This document shows, piece by piece, positions 24,263 to 32,295 of a DNA stretch of 45,732 nucleotides (the first letter of the stretch is position 1; every line of letters begins with the position of its first letter). The notes under the pieces were generated by a model. That model made no database searches, had not been told where the DNA came from, and worked only from the letters and a program-made list of their open reading frames with translations. A program made the position numbers and the translations under genes. This DNA comes from Pseudomonadota bacterium (lineage in GTDB: Bacteria > Pseudomonadota > Alphaproteobacteria > Sphingomonadales > Sphingomonadaceae): NCBI GenBank assembly GCA_023457895.1, contig JAEXAY010000058.1, forward strand, positions 1 through 45,732, in the 5' to 3' direction.

Positions 24263-26179
24263 ATGGACCGTCGTTCCCTTGCTATATACGCTGTGTTCGC
24301 GGTCATCGTGATATTCGTCCTGGGCGGCCTTGTCGCCATTATCGGCATGGGGCAATTCCGCGCCGATCTGAATCTGCTCAAACTGCCCGAATATTTCTGG
24401 TTCTACCGCCATAATGGCTATGTCATGGGCTGGCTGCTCAAGGGCGTCCTCGGCGTGTCGGCCGCTGGCGGTCTGATCGCCGCCTACATTTTCATGAATC
24501 GCAAGGACGCGCTGCATGGCGCGGCGCGCTGGGCCACCAAACCCGAAGCGCGCCGTGCCAGCCTCATGGCCAGTGAAGGCTTGTTGCTCGGCAAGATGGG
24601 CGGCGATTTCATCCAGTTTGGCGGGACGGAGCATGTCTTGCTCGAAGCTCCGACGCGCGCGGGCAAAGGCGTCGGCGTCGTCATCCCCAATCTGCTGACA
24701 TGGCCTGACTCGATCGTCGTCCTTGATGTGAAACAGGAGAATTGGGAAAAGTCGGCGGGATGGCGCAAGAGCCAGGGCCATAAGGTGCTGCTGTTCGATC
24801 CGCTCGATCCCAACGGACGCACCGCGCGCTTTAATCCCTTCTCGCATATCAACCGCACCGATCCTGTCGAAGTGATCGACGAATTGCAGAAGATCGCGGC
24901 GATGCTCTGGCCGCCTCCCGCCAATGGCGAGAGTTTCTGGATGGACAGCGCCCGCACCGCCTTTCTCGGCGTGGCCTCCTATATCGCCGCAACCGACGAA
25001 CTCCCCTTCACGATGGGCGAGGTATATCGCAATTTCAGCGCCGGGGATGCGAAAGAGCGGTTCCCCCGGATCATCAAGGACAGGACGGCCGCGGGCAATC
25101 CGCTTTCGGAAGCCTGCGTGTCGGCGCTGAATGACTGGATTTCCAGCTCGGCCAATACCTTCACCGGCATCCGGCAATCGGTGTCCGCGAAAATCAACCT
25201 CTGGATCAACCCCTATGTCGATGCGGCCACCTCGGAATCCGATTTCGACCTGCGCGAGTTTCGCACCAAGCCAATCTCGCTCTATTTGGGCGTCTCGCCC
25301 GATAATATGGAGCGGATTTCCGACATATATAATCTGCTCTTTCAACAGCTCATCGACCTTAATGTCCGCGAGCTGCCGGACCCCAAGGCGGGCAAGCATC
25401 CGCTGAAGCTGCTCCTGCTGCTCGATGAATTTGCGCGTCTCGGACGCGCCAGCGTCATCGCATCCGGCTTCAGCTATGTGGCAGGCTACGGTATCCGCCT
25501 GCTGCCGGTGATCCAGGCACGCGGGCAATTGCGCGATGTGTATGGCCCCGATGTGACCTCCGAAATTGTCCAGAACTGCGGTGTCGAACTGGTGTTCACA
25601 CCCAAGGACAACAACGTCGCCAAGGAAATATCCGAACGCCTCGGCAACTATACCTATTCCGCGCACAGCAAATCGCGCCGGGTGTGGGAAGCGTTTGAAG
25701 GATCGGTTTCGACCTCCGATCAGCGCCGCCCGCTCATGCTCCCGCAAGAACTCCTGCTCATGTCGCAGGATGACGTGATCGTGCTGCGCGCGGGTATCCC
25801 ACCGCTGAAGGGCAAGAAGCTGCGCTATTATATGGACAAGTGGATGGTCACGGCGTCCAGCATCGCGCCGCCCCCCGTTGCGGAGCGGCCGCTGGACCCG
25901 TCGATTGCGCGGCGATCGCTGGCGATCATCGCGGCGGCCGAAGCGCCCGAAATGTCGGACGAGGACGCGCTGAACGGGATAGATTTCGCGCGCCTCGTCG
26001 GTTTTCCTCTCGACGGGCTTCCCGACGATGCGGACCCCCACAAGGCAACCGCCTTCTTTGAAAGCCTCGGACTGTCGGCGGACTTTACCGGCATGGATTT
26101 CGACGCGGCACCCGCGCCAGCATCGGCCGACGACGCGGCTAAGACCCATTCGGGCGCTGGCGGGCATGTAGCGGTATAG
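24263..26179 (+). CDS. virD4: type IV coupling protein VirD4/TraG
   Basis: 638 residues. Two N-terminal membrane helices (about 8-30 and 53-75), then LHGAARWATKPE, and the Walker A variant APTRAGKGVGVVIPNLL near 129-145. Later motifs are VVLDVKQENW, LLLLLDEFARLGR (Walker B) and PVIQARGQLRDVYG. It brings the relaxase-DNA complex to the channel. The last 100 residues are Ala/Asp-rich and diverged, possibly a specific docking tail. Directly follows virB11 (12-bp gap). Confidence 0.96.
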   Translation: MDRRSLAIYAVFAVIVIFVLGGLVAIIGMGQFRADLNLLKLPEYFWFYRHNGYVMGWLLKGVLGVSAAGGLIAAYIFMNRKDALHGAARWATKPEARRASLMASEGLLLGKMGGDFIQFGGTEHVLLEAPTRAGKGVGVVIPNLLTWPDSIVVLDVKQENWEKSAGWRKSQGHKVLLFDPLDPNGRTARFNPFSHINRTDPVEVIDELQKIAAMLWPPPANGESFWMDSARTAFLGVASYIAATDELPFTMGEVYRNFSAGDAKERFPRIIKDRTAAGNPLSEACVSALNDWISSSANTFTGIRQSVSAKINLWINPYVDAATSESDFDLREFRTKPISLYLGVSPDNMERISDIYNLLFQQLIDLNVRELPDPKAGKHPLKLLLLLDEFARLGRASVIASGFSYVAGYGIRLLPVIQARGQLRDVYGPDVTSEIVQNCGVELVFTPKDNNVAKEISERLGNYTYSAHSKSRRVWEAFEGSVSTSDQRRPLMLPQELLLMSQDDVIVLRAGIPPLKGKKLRYYMDKWMVTASSIAPPPVAERPLDPSIARRSLAIIAAAEAPEMSDEDALNGIDFARLVGFPLDGLPDDADPHKATAFFESLGLSADFTGMDFDAAPAPASADDAAKTHSGAGGHVAV

Positions 26180-26188
26180 GAGCTGTCA

Positions 26189-27715
26189 ATGAATACGGAG
26201 CGGACAGACGGCGGGGGCGACAAGTCGCTGGAGGAAAGAATCTCGGCTGAGATCCGCCAGGAAGCGAAGGGCCTCAGCGATGATTATGTCTATGCGAATT
26301 ACGAGGACGCGGCGAGCTTAATGCGTTCCGCCGCCAACCGCTACGACGAGCTTTCCGCACAGGATCGGAACTCCGAACGGCATAACCGCGAGATTGAAAA
26401 GGTCGCGGCTCAATTGCGGGAAAGAGAGGCCGCGTGGAATGCCTGGTCGACATTGGCCGAAGAACGCAACCAGGCCGCCGAACTGGCCGAAGATCGCAGG
26501 CTTGAGGCGTTGGAGCGAAACGGGGACATGCGGGAGGACCTCGCTCCAGGCGATGCGACCAAGGGCACCGAACACCGCGATCCCGATCGAGACGGGGCAA
26601 GAGATTTCCGGCATCTCAGCCAGGCCGAACGCTTGCAGGACAGCCGCATGAACGCCGGCGCCAAGGCCGTCGCGGCGCTCGATGCCGCCATAGACCGTAA
26701 ATATGGCGCGGATACCCCGGAAGCCGACAAGATGAAGCGGGCGGCTCTGGAATCGGTAGCTCAGACGCTTGAACAGGGAGAGCGGGTTGCCGTGCCGCGT
26801 GTGCTGGACGTTGAACAGCAGCGAGAAGCCGCAACCGATTTCAGGCGCACCGCTGAAGAAACGAGATCGAATGATTTGTCTGCGAGCGTCACGGCGCAGC
26901 GTGAACAGGCTGTCGACGCGCCCGATAAGCCCTATTCCGTTTTGACCTGGGACGAGGAAGATCGCGACTACAGAGTGGTTCGCGTCCAGCTATCCGCTGG
27001 CGAAGCCCTGCGTCTGTTCGATGAATTGTCGAGAGAATATCATGAAGGGCGGCACGATCCGGCAAACCTCGCTGGCTTCGATTATGTCGGTGATGTGCAA
27101 GTCGAAAAGGAGGGAGACGATCGACTGGCTGCGGGGATGTATAGCTTACATAATCCCGTAGATCCTTCTCGAAGTCTCGACGTGGATTGGGCGTCGCCTG
27201 CGTTCGTTAAAGATGCCTTGGCCGAACTGGCCCCCGATGATCCGCTTCGGGACGGTCCATCGGGACGGGGCTGGGACCACCTCACATATAGCGGGCCTTT
27301 GGCGTGGCGAATCAACGAGGAGAGATTTCAGCCAAGGCAAGACGATCCGCGCAGCTATGCGGACCGCTTTCGCGACGGCAAAGCAGCTCTCGATTTTATA
27401 GCCATGACGCAAGAGGAGCGATTGCAGGATAACCGGCTGAATAGTGCTGCCAAGCAGCTCGTCGCGATCGATGCCGTGATAGATCATAAATATGGCGGAA
27501 GGTCGGGCGAGGCGGACGAGATGAAAAGAGCTGCCCGATCGGCCATCGCTGAATCACTCGCGAACGGCGTGAAAATCCAGCCTCCGCATCTCCATGCTGA
27601 ACGGGACGCCGCGAGGGCGATTGTGCGGGACGTCGAACGGCAACGAGAAGCTGGGCCGGATCAGGCGCGCCAGCACGATAGCAGCGATCGGGAACGCGAC
27701 CGCGAGGACCGATAA
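26189..27715 (+). CDS. conjugation-associated protein with an internal duplication
   Basis: 508 residues, hydrophilic, no signal peptide or membrane helix. Not a family I can name. Two similar blocks are visible: FRHLSQAERLQDSRMNAGAKAVAALDAAIDRKYG ... EADKMKRAALESVA (about 144-200) and FIAMTQEERLQDNRLNSAAKQLVAIDAVIDHKYG ... EADEMKRAARSAIA (about 405-460). The N-terminal third is coiled-coil-like (SERHNREIEKVAAQLREREAAWNAW). Last gene of the T4SS operon, 10 bp after virD4. It may be a T4SS substrate or a coupling/relaxosome accessory factor; that is inference from position. Confidence 0.72.
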   Translation: MNTERTDGGGDKSLEERISAEIRQEAKGLSDDYVYANYEDAASLMRSAANRYDELSAQDRNSERHNREIEKVAAQLREREAAWNAWSTLAEERNQAAELAEDRRLEALERNGDMREDLAPGDATKGTEHRDPDRDGARDFRHLSQAERLQDSRMNAGAKAVAALDAAIDRKYGADTPEADKMKRAALESVAQTLEQGERVAVPRVLDVEQQREAATDFRRTAEETRSNDLSASVTAQREQAVDAPDKPYSVLTWDEEDRDYRVVRVQLSAGEALRLFDELSREYHEGRHDPANLAGFDYVGDVQVEKEGDDRLAAGMYSLHNPVDPSRSLDVDWASPAFVKDALAELAPDDPLRDGPSGRGWDHLTYSGPLAWRINEERFQPRQDDPRSYADRFRDGKAALDFIAMTQEERLQDNRLNSAAKQLVAIDAVIDHKYGGRSGEADEMKRAARSAIAESLANGVKIQPPHLHAERDAARAIVRDVERQREAGPDQARQHDSSDRERDREDR

Positions 27716-27724
27716 TGCTTCGAC

Positions 27725-27743
27725 GGACCGCACTCAGCGGTCC
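27725..27743. terminator. hairpin between convergent operons
   Basis: GGACCGC, loop ACTCA, GCGGTCC: a perfect 7-bp stem between the end of the plus-strand T4SS operon and the end of the convergent minus-strand relaxosome operon, overlapping the latter by a few codons. A bidirectional terminator is likely although no T-run follows. Confidence 0.5.
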
Positions 27744-28189
27744 CTCCCCCGTTCCAACGCTTCAAGATCACCATGCCGCTGCCGTGCCGCCCGCTCGATC
27801 TGTCTGTTGCGTATCCGCTCGATAGCGGAAAGATCAGCCTGACGGGCCAACTCGCGAAAGCCGCTGGCGAGGCGGGCCGGATCAACTTTGTCGAGCTGCG
27901 CCATATGCTCGTCCATCTTGGGCTTGCCGACGATAGGCGGTCCGTCGATCGGATAATTTTCGAGAAACCGGGCAAAGACGCGATCCTCAAGCACATCGAC
28001 CGGCAACGGCTTTTCGCTCCCGGTTGCAAGATAGATCATGCCCACCGCAACGCCTATCGCCGCAAGGCTCCCCGCCTGTTCGTCCAGCCTCGCGGCCAAC
28101 AAACGCTGGTTTTCCATGACGGCCTCAACGCCTTCGGCCAGAGCCGCGATCTGATCGGCAAGAGTGGTCAGCAGCTCGTCATCGGTCAT
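27734..28189 (-). CDS. hypothetical relaxosome-operon protein
   Basis: 151 residues. The N-terminus is a heptad-like helix (ELLTTLADQIAALAEGVEAVMENQRLLAARLDEQ), followed by a short hydrophobic stretch (SLAAIGVAVGMIYLATG) and a polar, Arg/Glu-rich C-terminus. A coiled coil with one possible membrane helix. Its start overlaps the relaxase stop (ATGA), so the two are translated together. No function recognised; a relaxase partner is plausible. Confidence 0.65.
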   Translation of the reverse strand: MTDDELLTTLADQIAALAEGVEAVMENQRLLAARLDEQAGSLAAIGVAVGMIYLATGSEKPLPVDVLEDRVFARFLENYPIDGPPIVGKPKMDEHMAQLDKVDPARLASGFRELARQADLSAIERIRNRQIERAARQRHGDLEALERGRDR

Positions 28190-29658
28190 CGGCTCGGCCC
28201 GTCCCGATCCTTGTCACGGCCCCGCTCCCGATCGCGGTCCTTGCCGCGATCTCGATCCTTCACCGCCTCATCAACCTTGCGCTGCATGGCCTGCAAACGC
28301 TCGCGGGAAGCCGCAAGCGCATCGCGGGGGCCGCTCGCCTCCGGACCTTTCCGCAACTCGGCCGCCTTCGCTCTAATCCGATCTATGGCGGGGCCACCCC
28401 GCTTCGGCGCACCCTCCTTCTTCAGCTCGGCCGATGCCGATCTGACTTTAGCGGTGGCGCGTGCAAGACGGTCCAGGGCCTCCGTTCGCTGTTCGGCATC
28501 GCGGCGCTCGACACGCGATTTCAGGCGTTCAAGCTGCGGGTCTTTTTCATATTCGGGCGACAGGGCATTACCCGATTTCAACCGCTCTACAATCTCGCTG
28601 CGCGCGTCCAGCGCACCAGGCATAGCATAGACAAAGGCGCGTAGCGCCTTCGCCCGCTGGGCTTCTTCCTGTCCGCCATGCGCTTCCAATTCGGCAATGG
28701 CGCGCTGATAGACGCCGCGCACCAGAGTCATGTTCGCCACGGTTTTCGAGCGGGCTTTCTCTCGCCGGACTAGCTGATCGGGCGCGTCCGATTTGGGCGC
28801 GATCATGTCGCGGCGGCCCTTGTCTGCATCGGGAACAACGCCCCTCTCCCGCATCTTCACAACGGGCGTCGGGTCTGTCTTGGGCGGATAGCCCCGCGCC
28901 TTTCGGGGGGTGGCGTCCGCCTCGATCCCTCGCGCGCGAAGATTCTCGGCAAACCGCTCCCGGCAATGCTGAAGGAACTCCCGGTTGGGGTTGAAGCGGC
29001 GGCCGTCATTATCGCGACCGGCGATCAGCAGATGCACATGAGGATGGTCCTGATCGGTATGCAGCGCCATCACCCAGCGGCGATTGGCCATATCATTTTC
29101 CGCCAGCTCCCGAACGGCGTCGCGCACTTTTTCCGGGTCTGTGCCCGGTGGCATGGAAAACACCATCGCGATCGCCGTCGCACCCTTCCGGCGTGCCTCG
29201 TCGACCTGCTCCCATTGCTGCCATTCGCGCGCCAGCATGAGCATGTCATGGGCGTCGACAAGATGTTTGCCCTCGCTCGTCTCGATCCCGATCGGCTCCC
29301 GGTCCGACATGCCGACGCGGCCTATATAGGTCATGGCGCCCACGGTGCTGCCCGCATCATGGATGCGGCTTGTGATCTTCACCATGACCTGCGGCGTGCG
29401 CTTCGCCGTGCGGTCGATCGTCTGCAATGCTCTCGCGCTGCGAGCATGATGCGATGTGGCGTTGCGACTGCTGATGGCATCGGACAGGCGCGCGGTTCCG
29501 GCAAATACCAGTTCATGCGGTGCGCGCAGCATCGCGCCAAGGGCGCGCTCCATCTTCCGGTTGCCGCTCCGATCAACGCGCCCCCGCCCTGCCCCGCGCG
29601 CGCCCTGCACACGTTCCAGTTCCTCAAGGGTCCGCTCGGAGAATACAAACGGGTTCAT
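28186..29658 (-). CDS. VirD2-type relaxase/mobilization nuclease
   Basis: 490 residues. The three-His metal motif HTDQDHPHVHLLIAG (about 200-214) matches MOB-P/VirD2 relaxases (HxDxxHxHxH); a candidate nicking Tyr lies in TYIGRVG (about 110-114). It would cleave one strand at oriT and pilot it through VirD4 into the T4SS. The C-terminus (about 310-490) is highly charged and helical (coiled coil), ending in an Arg/Asp repeat tail typical of a translocation signal. The ATG at 29658 overlaps the MobC-like stop; an open frame upstream to 29706 is not needed. Confidence 0.88.
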   Translation of the reverse strand: MNPFVFSERTLEELERVQGARGAGRGRVDRSGNRKMERALGAMLRAPHELVFAGTARLSDAISSRNATSHHARSARALQTIDRTAKRTPQVMVKITSRIHDAGSTVGAMTYIGRVGMSDREPIGIETSEGKHLVDAHDMLMLAREWQQWEQVDEARRKGATAIAMVFSMPPGTDPEKVRDAVRELAENDMANRRWVMALHTDQDHPHVHLLIAGRDNDGRRFNPNREFLQHCRERFAENLRARGIEADATPRKARGYPPKTDPTPVVKMRERGVVPDADKGRRDMIAPKSDAPDQLVRREKARSKTVANMTLVRGVYQRAIAELEAHGGQEEAQRAKALRAFVYAMPGALDARSEIVERLKSGNALSPEYEKDPQLERLKSRVERRDAEQRTEALDRLARATAKVRSASAELKKEGAPKRGGPAIDRIRAKAAELRKGPEASGPRDALAASRERLQAMQRKVDEAVKDRDRGKDRDRERGRDKDRDGPSR

Positions 29659-30242
29659 CGCGCGGTCCCGATGATGCTGGGCAGCTTTCGTTCGCGTCCG
29701 GTCCAATAATAGACCTCGCCGGAAAGGATCTCGGTCAAGCCTGCTGCGGCGTCGTTGACGAGCTGCGAAATGCGGTCCTCCATCGCAATCACCTCAGCCG
29801 CGATGCGCTGGATTTCGAGCGGGCTTTGGGGACGGTTGGCGGCGTTCATCGCCTTCACCGCCTGATTGAGAGAACGGCCGATCGCCCGCACCTGGCTCAC
29901 AAGTTTGATGATCGCCCGATGGCTGCTCGGCACCAGGCGCAACTCCCCTGCCCTCGTCCAGAGTTGCCAGCGCAAGGTGCGCTTGATCCATTGCGCGCGC
30001 GTGAGGCCAGCACGCGATGCGACCAGCTCCATCGCTGCCAGTTCCTCCACCGGGAAGCGCAGAGAGAGCATTTTCGATACCGTGCCACTGACGGGCATGT
30101 CGCGCACCTCGTCGGGACGGGCGGGGAGCGCGTCGATGATCGCGCGGGCAATCCATTTGCTGCGGGTCATACCCGCTGCTCTCGCCAGAGCATCCACGGC
30201 GGCCGCAAGGTCGTCGTCAATTCGCAGCGTCAGATGCGCCAT
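29655..30242 (-). CDS. MobC-like relaxosome protein with tandem RHH domains
   Basis: 195 residues from ATG 30242. Two ribbon-helix-helix units: HLTLRIDDDLAAAVDALARAAGMTRSKWIARAII and LSLRFPVEELAAMELVASRAGLTRAQWIKRTL. The C-terminal part (IIKLVSQVRAIGRSLNQAVKAMNAA) matches the MobC mobilisation motif. It would bind oriT DNA and help the relaxase melt the nic region. A GTG at 30278 would extend the N-terminus over the proposed oriT stem-loop, so the later ATG is preferred. Confidence 0.83.
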   Translation of the reverse strand: MAHLTLRIDDDLAAAVDALARAAGMTRSKWIARAIIDALPARPDEVRDMPVSGTVSKMLSLRFPVEELAAMELVASRAGLTRAQWIKRTLRWQLWTRAGELRLVPSSHRAIIKLVSQVRAIGRSLNQAVKAMNAANRPQSPLEIQRIAAEVIAMEDRISQLVNDAAAGLTEILSGEVYYWTGRERKLPSIIGTAR

Positions 30243-30266
30243 GACCAGCCCCGTGCAGCGGCCGTG

Positions 30267-30311
30267 AGCGATCGCCATTGTGTTACAATGCTGTCGCTTC
30301 CGCTATCCTGC
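30267..30311 (+). other. oriT: candidate oriT: stem-loop plus MOB-P nic sequence
   Basis: A two-part stem (AGCGA 30267-30271 with TCGCT 30294-30298; CATTGT 30276-30281 with ACAATG 30285-30290; loop GTT) sits five bases before TATCCTG|C (30304-30311). That heptamer matches the known MOB-P nic consensus YATCCTG|Y of RP4 and T-DNA borders. It lies directly upstream of the MobC-relaxase operon. Predicted nick is between 30310 and 30311 on the plus strand. Confidence 0.7.
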
Positions 30312-30495
30312 GTATTTGCCTTCTTGGACCTTCCCCTTCCTCTCAACAGACCTCCCTCTCCTCCCATTCTCGAAACAACGTGGACGGGAAGGGATTGTTG
30401 GCAGGCTGTGCGCCAGGGCGACGGATCGGAGCGGGACGCACGGGCCTGCCTTGTGTGGGAAGCGGTGCGGCCGCGCCGCGCGTCGATTTGATTTC
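30312..30495. other. intergenic region downstream of candidate nic
   Basis: No convincing gene. The first part is pyrimidine-rich on the plus strand (CTTCC and CTCTC runs, 30320-30365), the rest GC-rich with short repeats. Possibly part of the oriT where relaxosome proteins bind. Confidence 0.4.
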
Positions 30496-30555
30496 GGTCT
30501 AGATCAATCACGGCTTTTCGCTCGTTCCGGTCGCTACCGAACGCGAAGCTAGACC
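30496..30555. repeat. long imperfect inverted repeat beside oriT
   Basis: GGTCTAG (30496-30502) pairs perfectly with CTAGACC (30549-30555). Inside, CGTTCCGGT (30523-30531) pairs with ACCGAACG (30536-30543) with one bulged base. The nested dyads form a cruciform-like structure immediately before site C. Could be a relaxosome binding site or an alternative oriT hairpin. Confidence 0.5.
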
Positions 30556-30588
30556 ATATCGGATTTGTTTTCTAGAGAATACCGACAG
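30556..30588. promoter_or_regulatory. 33-bp inverted repeat, site C (oriT region)
   Basis: Left arm ATATCGGAT (30556-30564), right arm TACCGACAG (30580-30588), with TTTGT directly after the left arm and TAG in the middle as in sites A and B. One base shorter than the others and slightly degenerate. It lies 90 bp before the small gene at 30679. Confidence 0.6.
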
Positions 30589-30678
30589 TCAGCTTAGGGA
30601 CTGCGATTACCGTCGAACGGCCCTTTATCAACTCACCATCGGCCGCACTCGACCATCATGGGAAAGGCAAGGAACGTC

Positions 30679-30936
30679 ATGGCAAAATCATCCGACCTCC
30701 AAGCGATCAAGCAGGAACGCGCGAAGCTGGAAACGATGCTCGCCGCGATCGTCCAGCGCGAGAAGGAGGCTGAGGCCGCGCAGCGCGATGCGGGCAGGCC
30801 GGTGCTGCTGGCTGCTCTCGATCGGATCAAGATCGGCGCGATGGAGCGGCCCGACGCGAAAGCCATCGCCGCGGCTATTGCCAAGCATGGCGGCGCGAGA
30901 GTGGCGGCATCGCTGGCCGGTTTGGCCGCGGACTAG
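30679..30936 (+). CDS. small coiled-coil conjugation accessory protein
   Basis: 85 residues from ATG 30679, with AAGGA nine bases upstream. An N-terminal charged helix (DLQAIKQERAKLETMLAAIVQREKEAEAAQRDAG) is followed by a short Ala-rich domain (AKAIAAAIAKHGGARVAASLAGL). The plan recalls small TraC/TraD relaxosome proteins encoded across oriT from the relaxase, but identity is not certain. It is divergent from the MobC-relaxase operon and preceded by site C. Confidence 0.68.
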   Translation: MAKSSDLQAIKQERAKLETMLAAIVQREKEAEAAQRDAGRPVLLAALDRIKIGAMERPDAKAIAAAIAKHGGARVAASLAGLAAD

Positions 30937-31268
30937 AAGCGGCCTTCGCGTTCGCGGCGATGATATTCGTTCGCCAAACGCGCCTGCTCGGCCGCGTGGT
31001 CATAACCGCCGCCTTCGCCGCCGCTATCCTCTCCGATCGCGCGGCCTAACATACCCGCTATCCCTGACAGCACAGCATAGATCAGGAGGCCGAACGGAAA
31101 GGCCAGCCAGGGATGCGGGTCGCCCGCATTCCAGAGGCCGAACAGGCAAAGCGCGGTAAGGACAAGCGCCACAGTGCCGCGATAGCGCAGCGCCGCCACG
31201 ATCAGGATGAAAGCGCACGGCACAAGCACCCATGCCGGAATCCCGTCAAAGATGCTTGCGAACGACAT
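30933..31268 (-). CDS. small inner-membrane protein
   Basis: 111 residues from ATG 31268 (AAAGG eight bases upstream). Three hydrophobic helices (WVLVPCAFILIVAALRY, GTVALVLTALCLFGLW, WLAFPFGLLIYAVLSGIAGMLG), then a polar tail ending NEYHRREREGRF. No family recognised. It overlaps the 3' end of the convergent 30679 gene by 4 bp and is the minus-strand gene nearest to oriT. Confidence 0.68.
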   Translation of the reverse strand: MSFASIFDGIPAWVLVPCAFILIVAALRYRGTVALVLTALCLFGLWNAGDPHPWLAFPFGLLIYAVLSGIAGMLGRAIGEDSGGEGGGYDHAAEQARLANEYHRREREGRF

Positions 31269-31314
31269 AGCGGCCTTTCCCGTCACAATGCGCCCCCGCC
31301 AATCGCGGGCGCGT

Positions 31315-31334
31315 GTGGCGGGAAGTCCCGCCAC
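31315..31334. repeat. perfect inverted repeat (hairpin)
   Basis: GTGGCGGGA, two-base loop AG, TCCCGCCAC. It lies between the SSB gene and the membrane-protein gene on the minus strand; a second imperfect GC hairpin (31290-31313) adjoins it. Probable attenuator or terminator. Confidence 0.45.
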
Positions 31335-31414
31335 TACGGGATAGAATCGGCCGTTCTGTAATCCAGCGCAAGACAATTCCGGCATTTGCATCCGAAGTGC
31401 GAGCGGACAGCGAG

Positions 31415-31440
31415 CGGGGCGGCGCTTTCGCGCCGCCCCG
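31415..31440. terminator. strong hairpin after the SSB gene
   Basis: CGGGGCGGCGC, loop TTTC, GCGCCGCCCCG: a perfect 11-bp stem ten bases after the SSB stop codon on the minus strand. No U-run follows on that strand, so termination efficiency is uncertain. Confidence 0.6.
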
Positions 31441-31449
31441 TCTTTGGGC

Positions 31450-31794
31450 TTAGCCCTCGCCCTCGTAGTCGTCGCGATTGGCAGGCTCGTCGTTCTGTGC
31501 AGCCGGAGCAATGCGAAACGCGACCAGATCAACGCCATAGACCGTCTCGCCATTGCGCTCGTAGCGGCTCTGGCGGACACGGCCCTTGACGCGAACCTTG
31601 TCGCCTACGGCCAGCTCGGCGGCGCGGTCGATGTTCTTGCCGAACAGGGTGACGCGGTTCCAGTGCGTGTCGTCCTCCCACTCGTCATTGACCTTCCGGC
31701 GATAGTTGGAGGCAATGTCGAGAAACGCCACCTTGTCCATGATGTTGCTCTTGCCAATGCGGCCAGTGATGCGAAATTCTGCGATGTCCTTCAT
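31450..31794 (-). CDS. single-stranded DNA-binding protein (SSB-like, OB fold)
   Basis: 114 residues. OB-fold features: AEFRITGRIGKSNIMDKVAFLDIASNYRRKVNDEWEDDTHWNRVTLFGKNIDRAAELAVGDKVRVKGRVRQSRYERNGETVYGVDLVA. This is shorter than housekeeping SSB and has no DDDIPF-type acidic tip, ending instead DDYEGEG. It would coat entering single strands after transfer. Typical leading-region gene. Minus strand, GAAGGAACGG ribosome site before the ATG. Confidence 0.88.
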   Translation of the reverse strand: MKDIAEFRITGRIGKSNIMDKVAFLDIASNYRRKVNDEWEDDTHWNRVTLFGKNIDRAAELAVGDKVRVKGRVRQSRYERNGETVYGVDLVAFRIAPAAQNDEPANRDDYEGEG

Positions 31795-32295
31795 GTCCGT
31801 TCCTTCTTCCGTGTCGTTGCTGACGCACAGTGGAAGGCGCGGCCCCCTGACGCGGGCAAACCGAAAAACGGAGGGTCCGCTTGCGGAAACCGTAGGCGCT
31901 TCAGCGCCGGTTTTCTGTTTGGGTCCGACTGGACCGCACCCGCATTAGGCAGGGGAAACGCGCAAGTGCGTCAATCAGCAACGGCAGGGAGAAGGAGAGG
32001 AGAGGAAGTGCCGCAATGATAGCTCTGCCCATTGGCCGCATCGGCAGGCATCGCACAGGATCGAAGGTCAGGTGGATTTGAGCATCGCCCTCCCCCGCCT
32101 ATCGCGCGGTAGCGAGTGGGGGGCAGTCGCTTGGGTCCGCGTCCTGTCGGAAAGTGCATTGCTTACGTCGCCGCTGGCAATAGCGCGACCGACATTCACA
32201 CGGCCGCGTTCGGTGCAACCTCTATATCGAAGGGCACGGTCGCCGGCGTCATGATCGAACGGATCTCCGTTGCTTGCCGCGGGCGTCGTGAAGCG
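31795..32295. other. 500-bp intergenic region in the leading region
   Basis: No convincing gene. It holds a small plus-strand hairpin GGCGC-TTCA-GCGCC followed by GGTTTTC (about 31900-31920), which looks like a terminator, and a purine-rich stretch (31985-32010). Open frames here lack ribosome sites and family character. Confidence 0.4.

Noticed and set aside
23381..26167. 928-residue minus-strand open frame opposite virB11 and virD4
   Set aside because: Antisense shadow of two well-supported T4SS genes; composition is typical of reverse-frame translation in GC-rich DNA (Arg/Asp/His-rich, no motifs).
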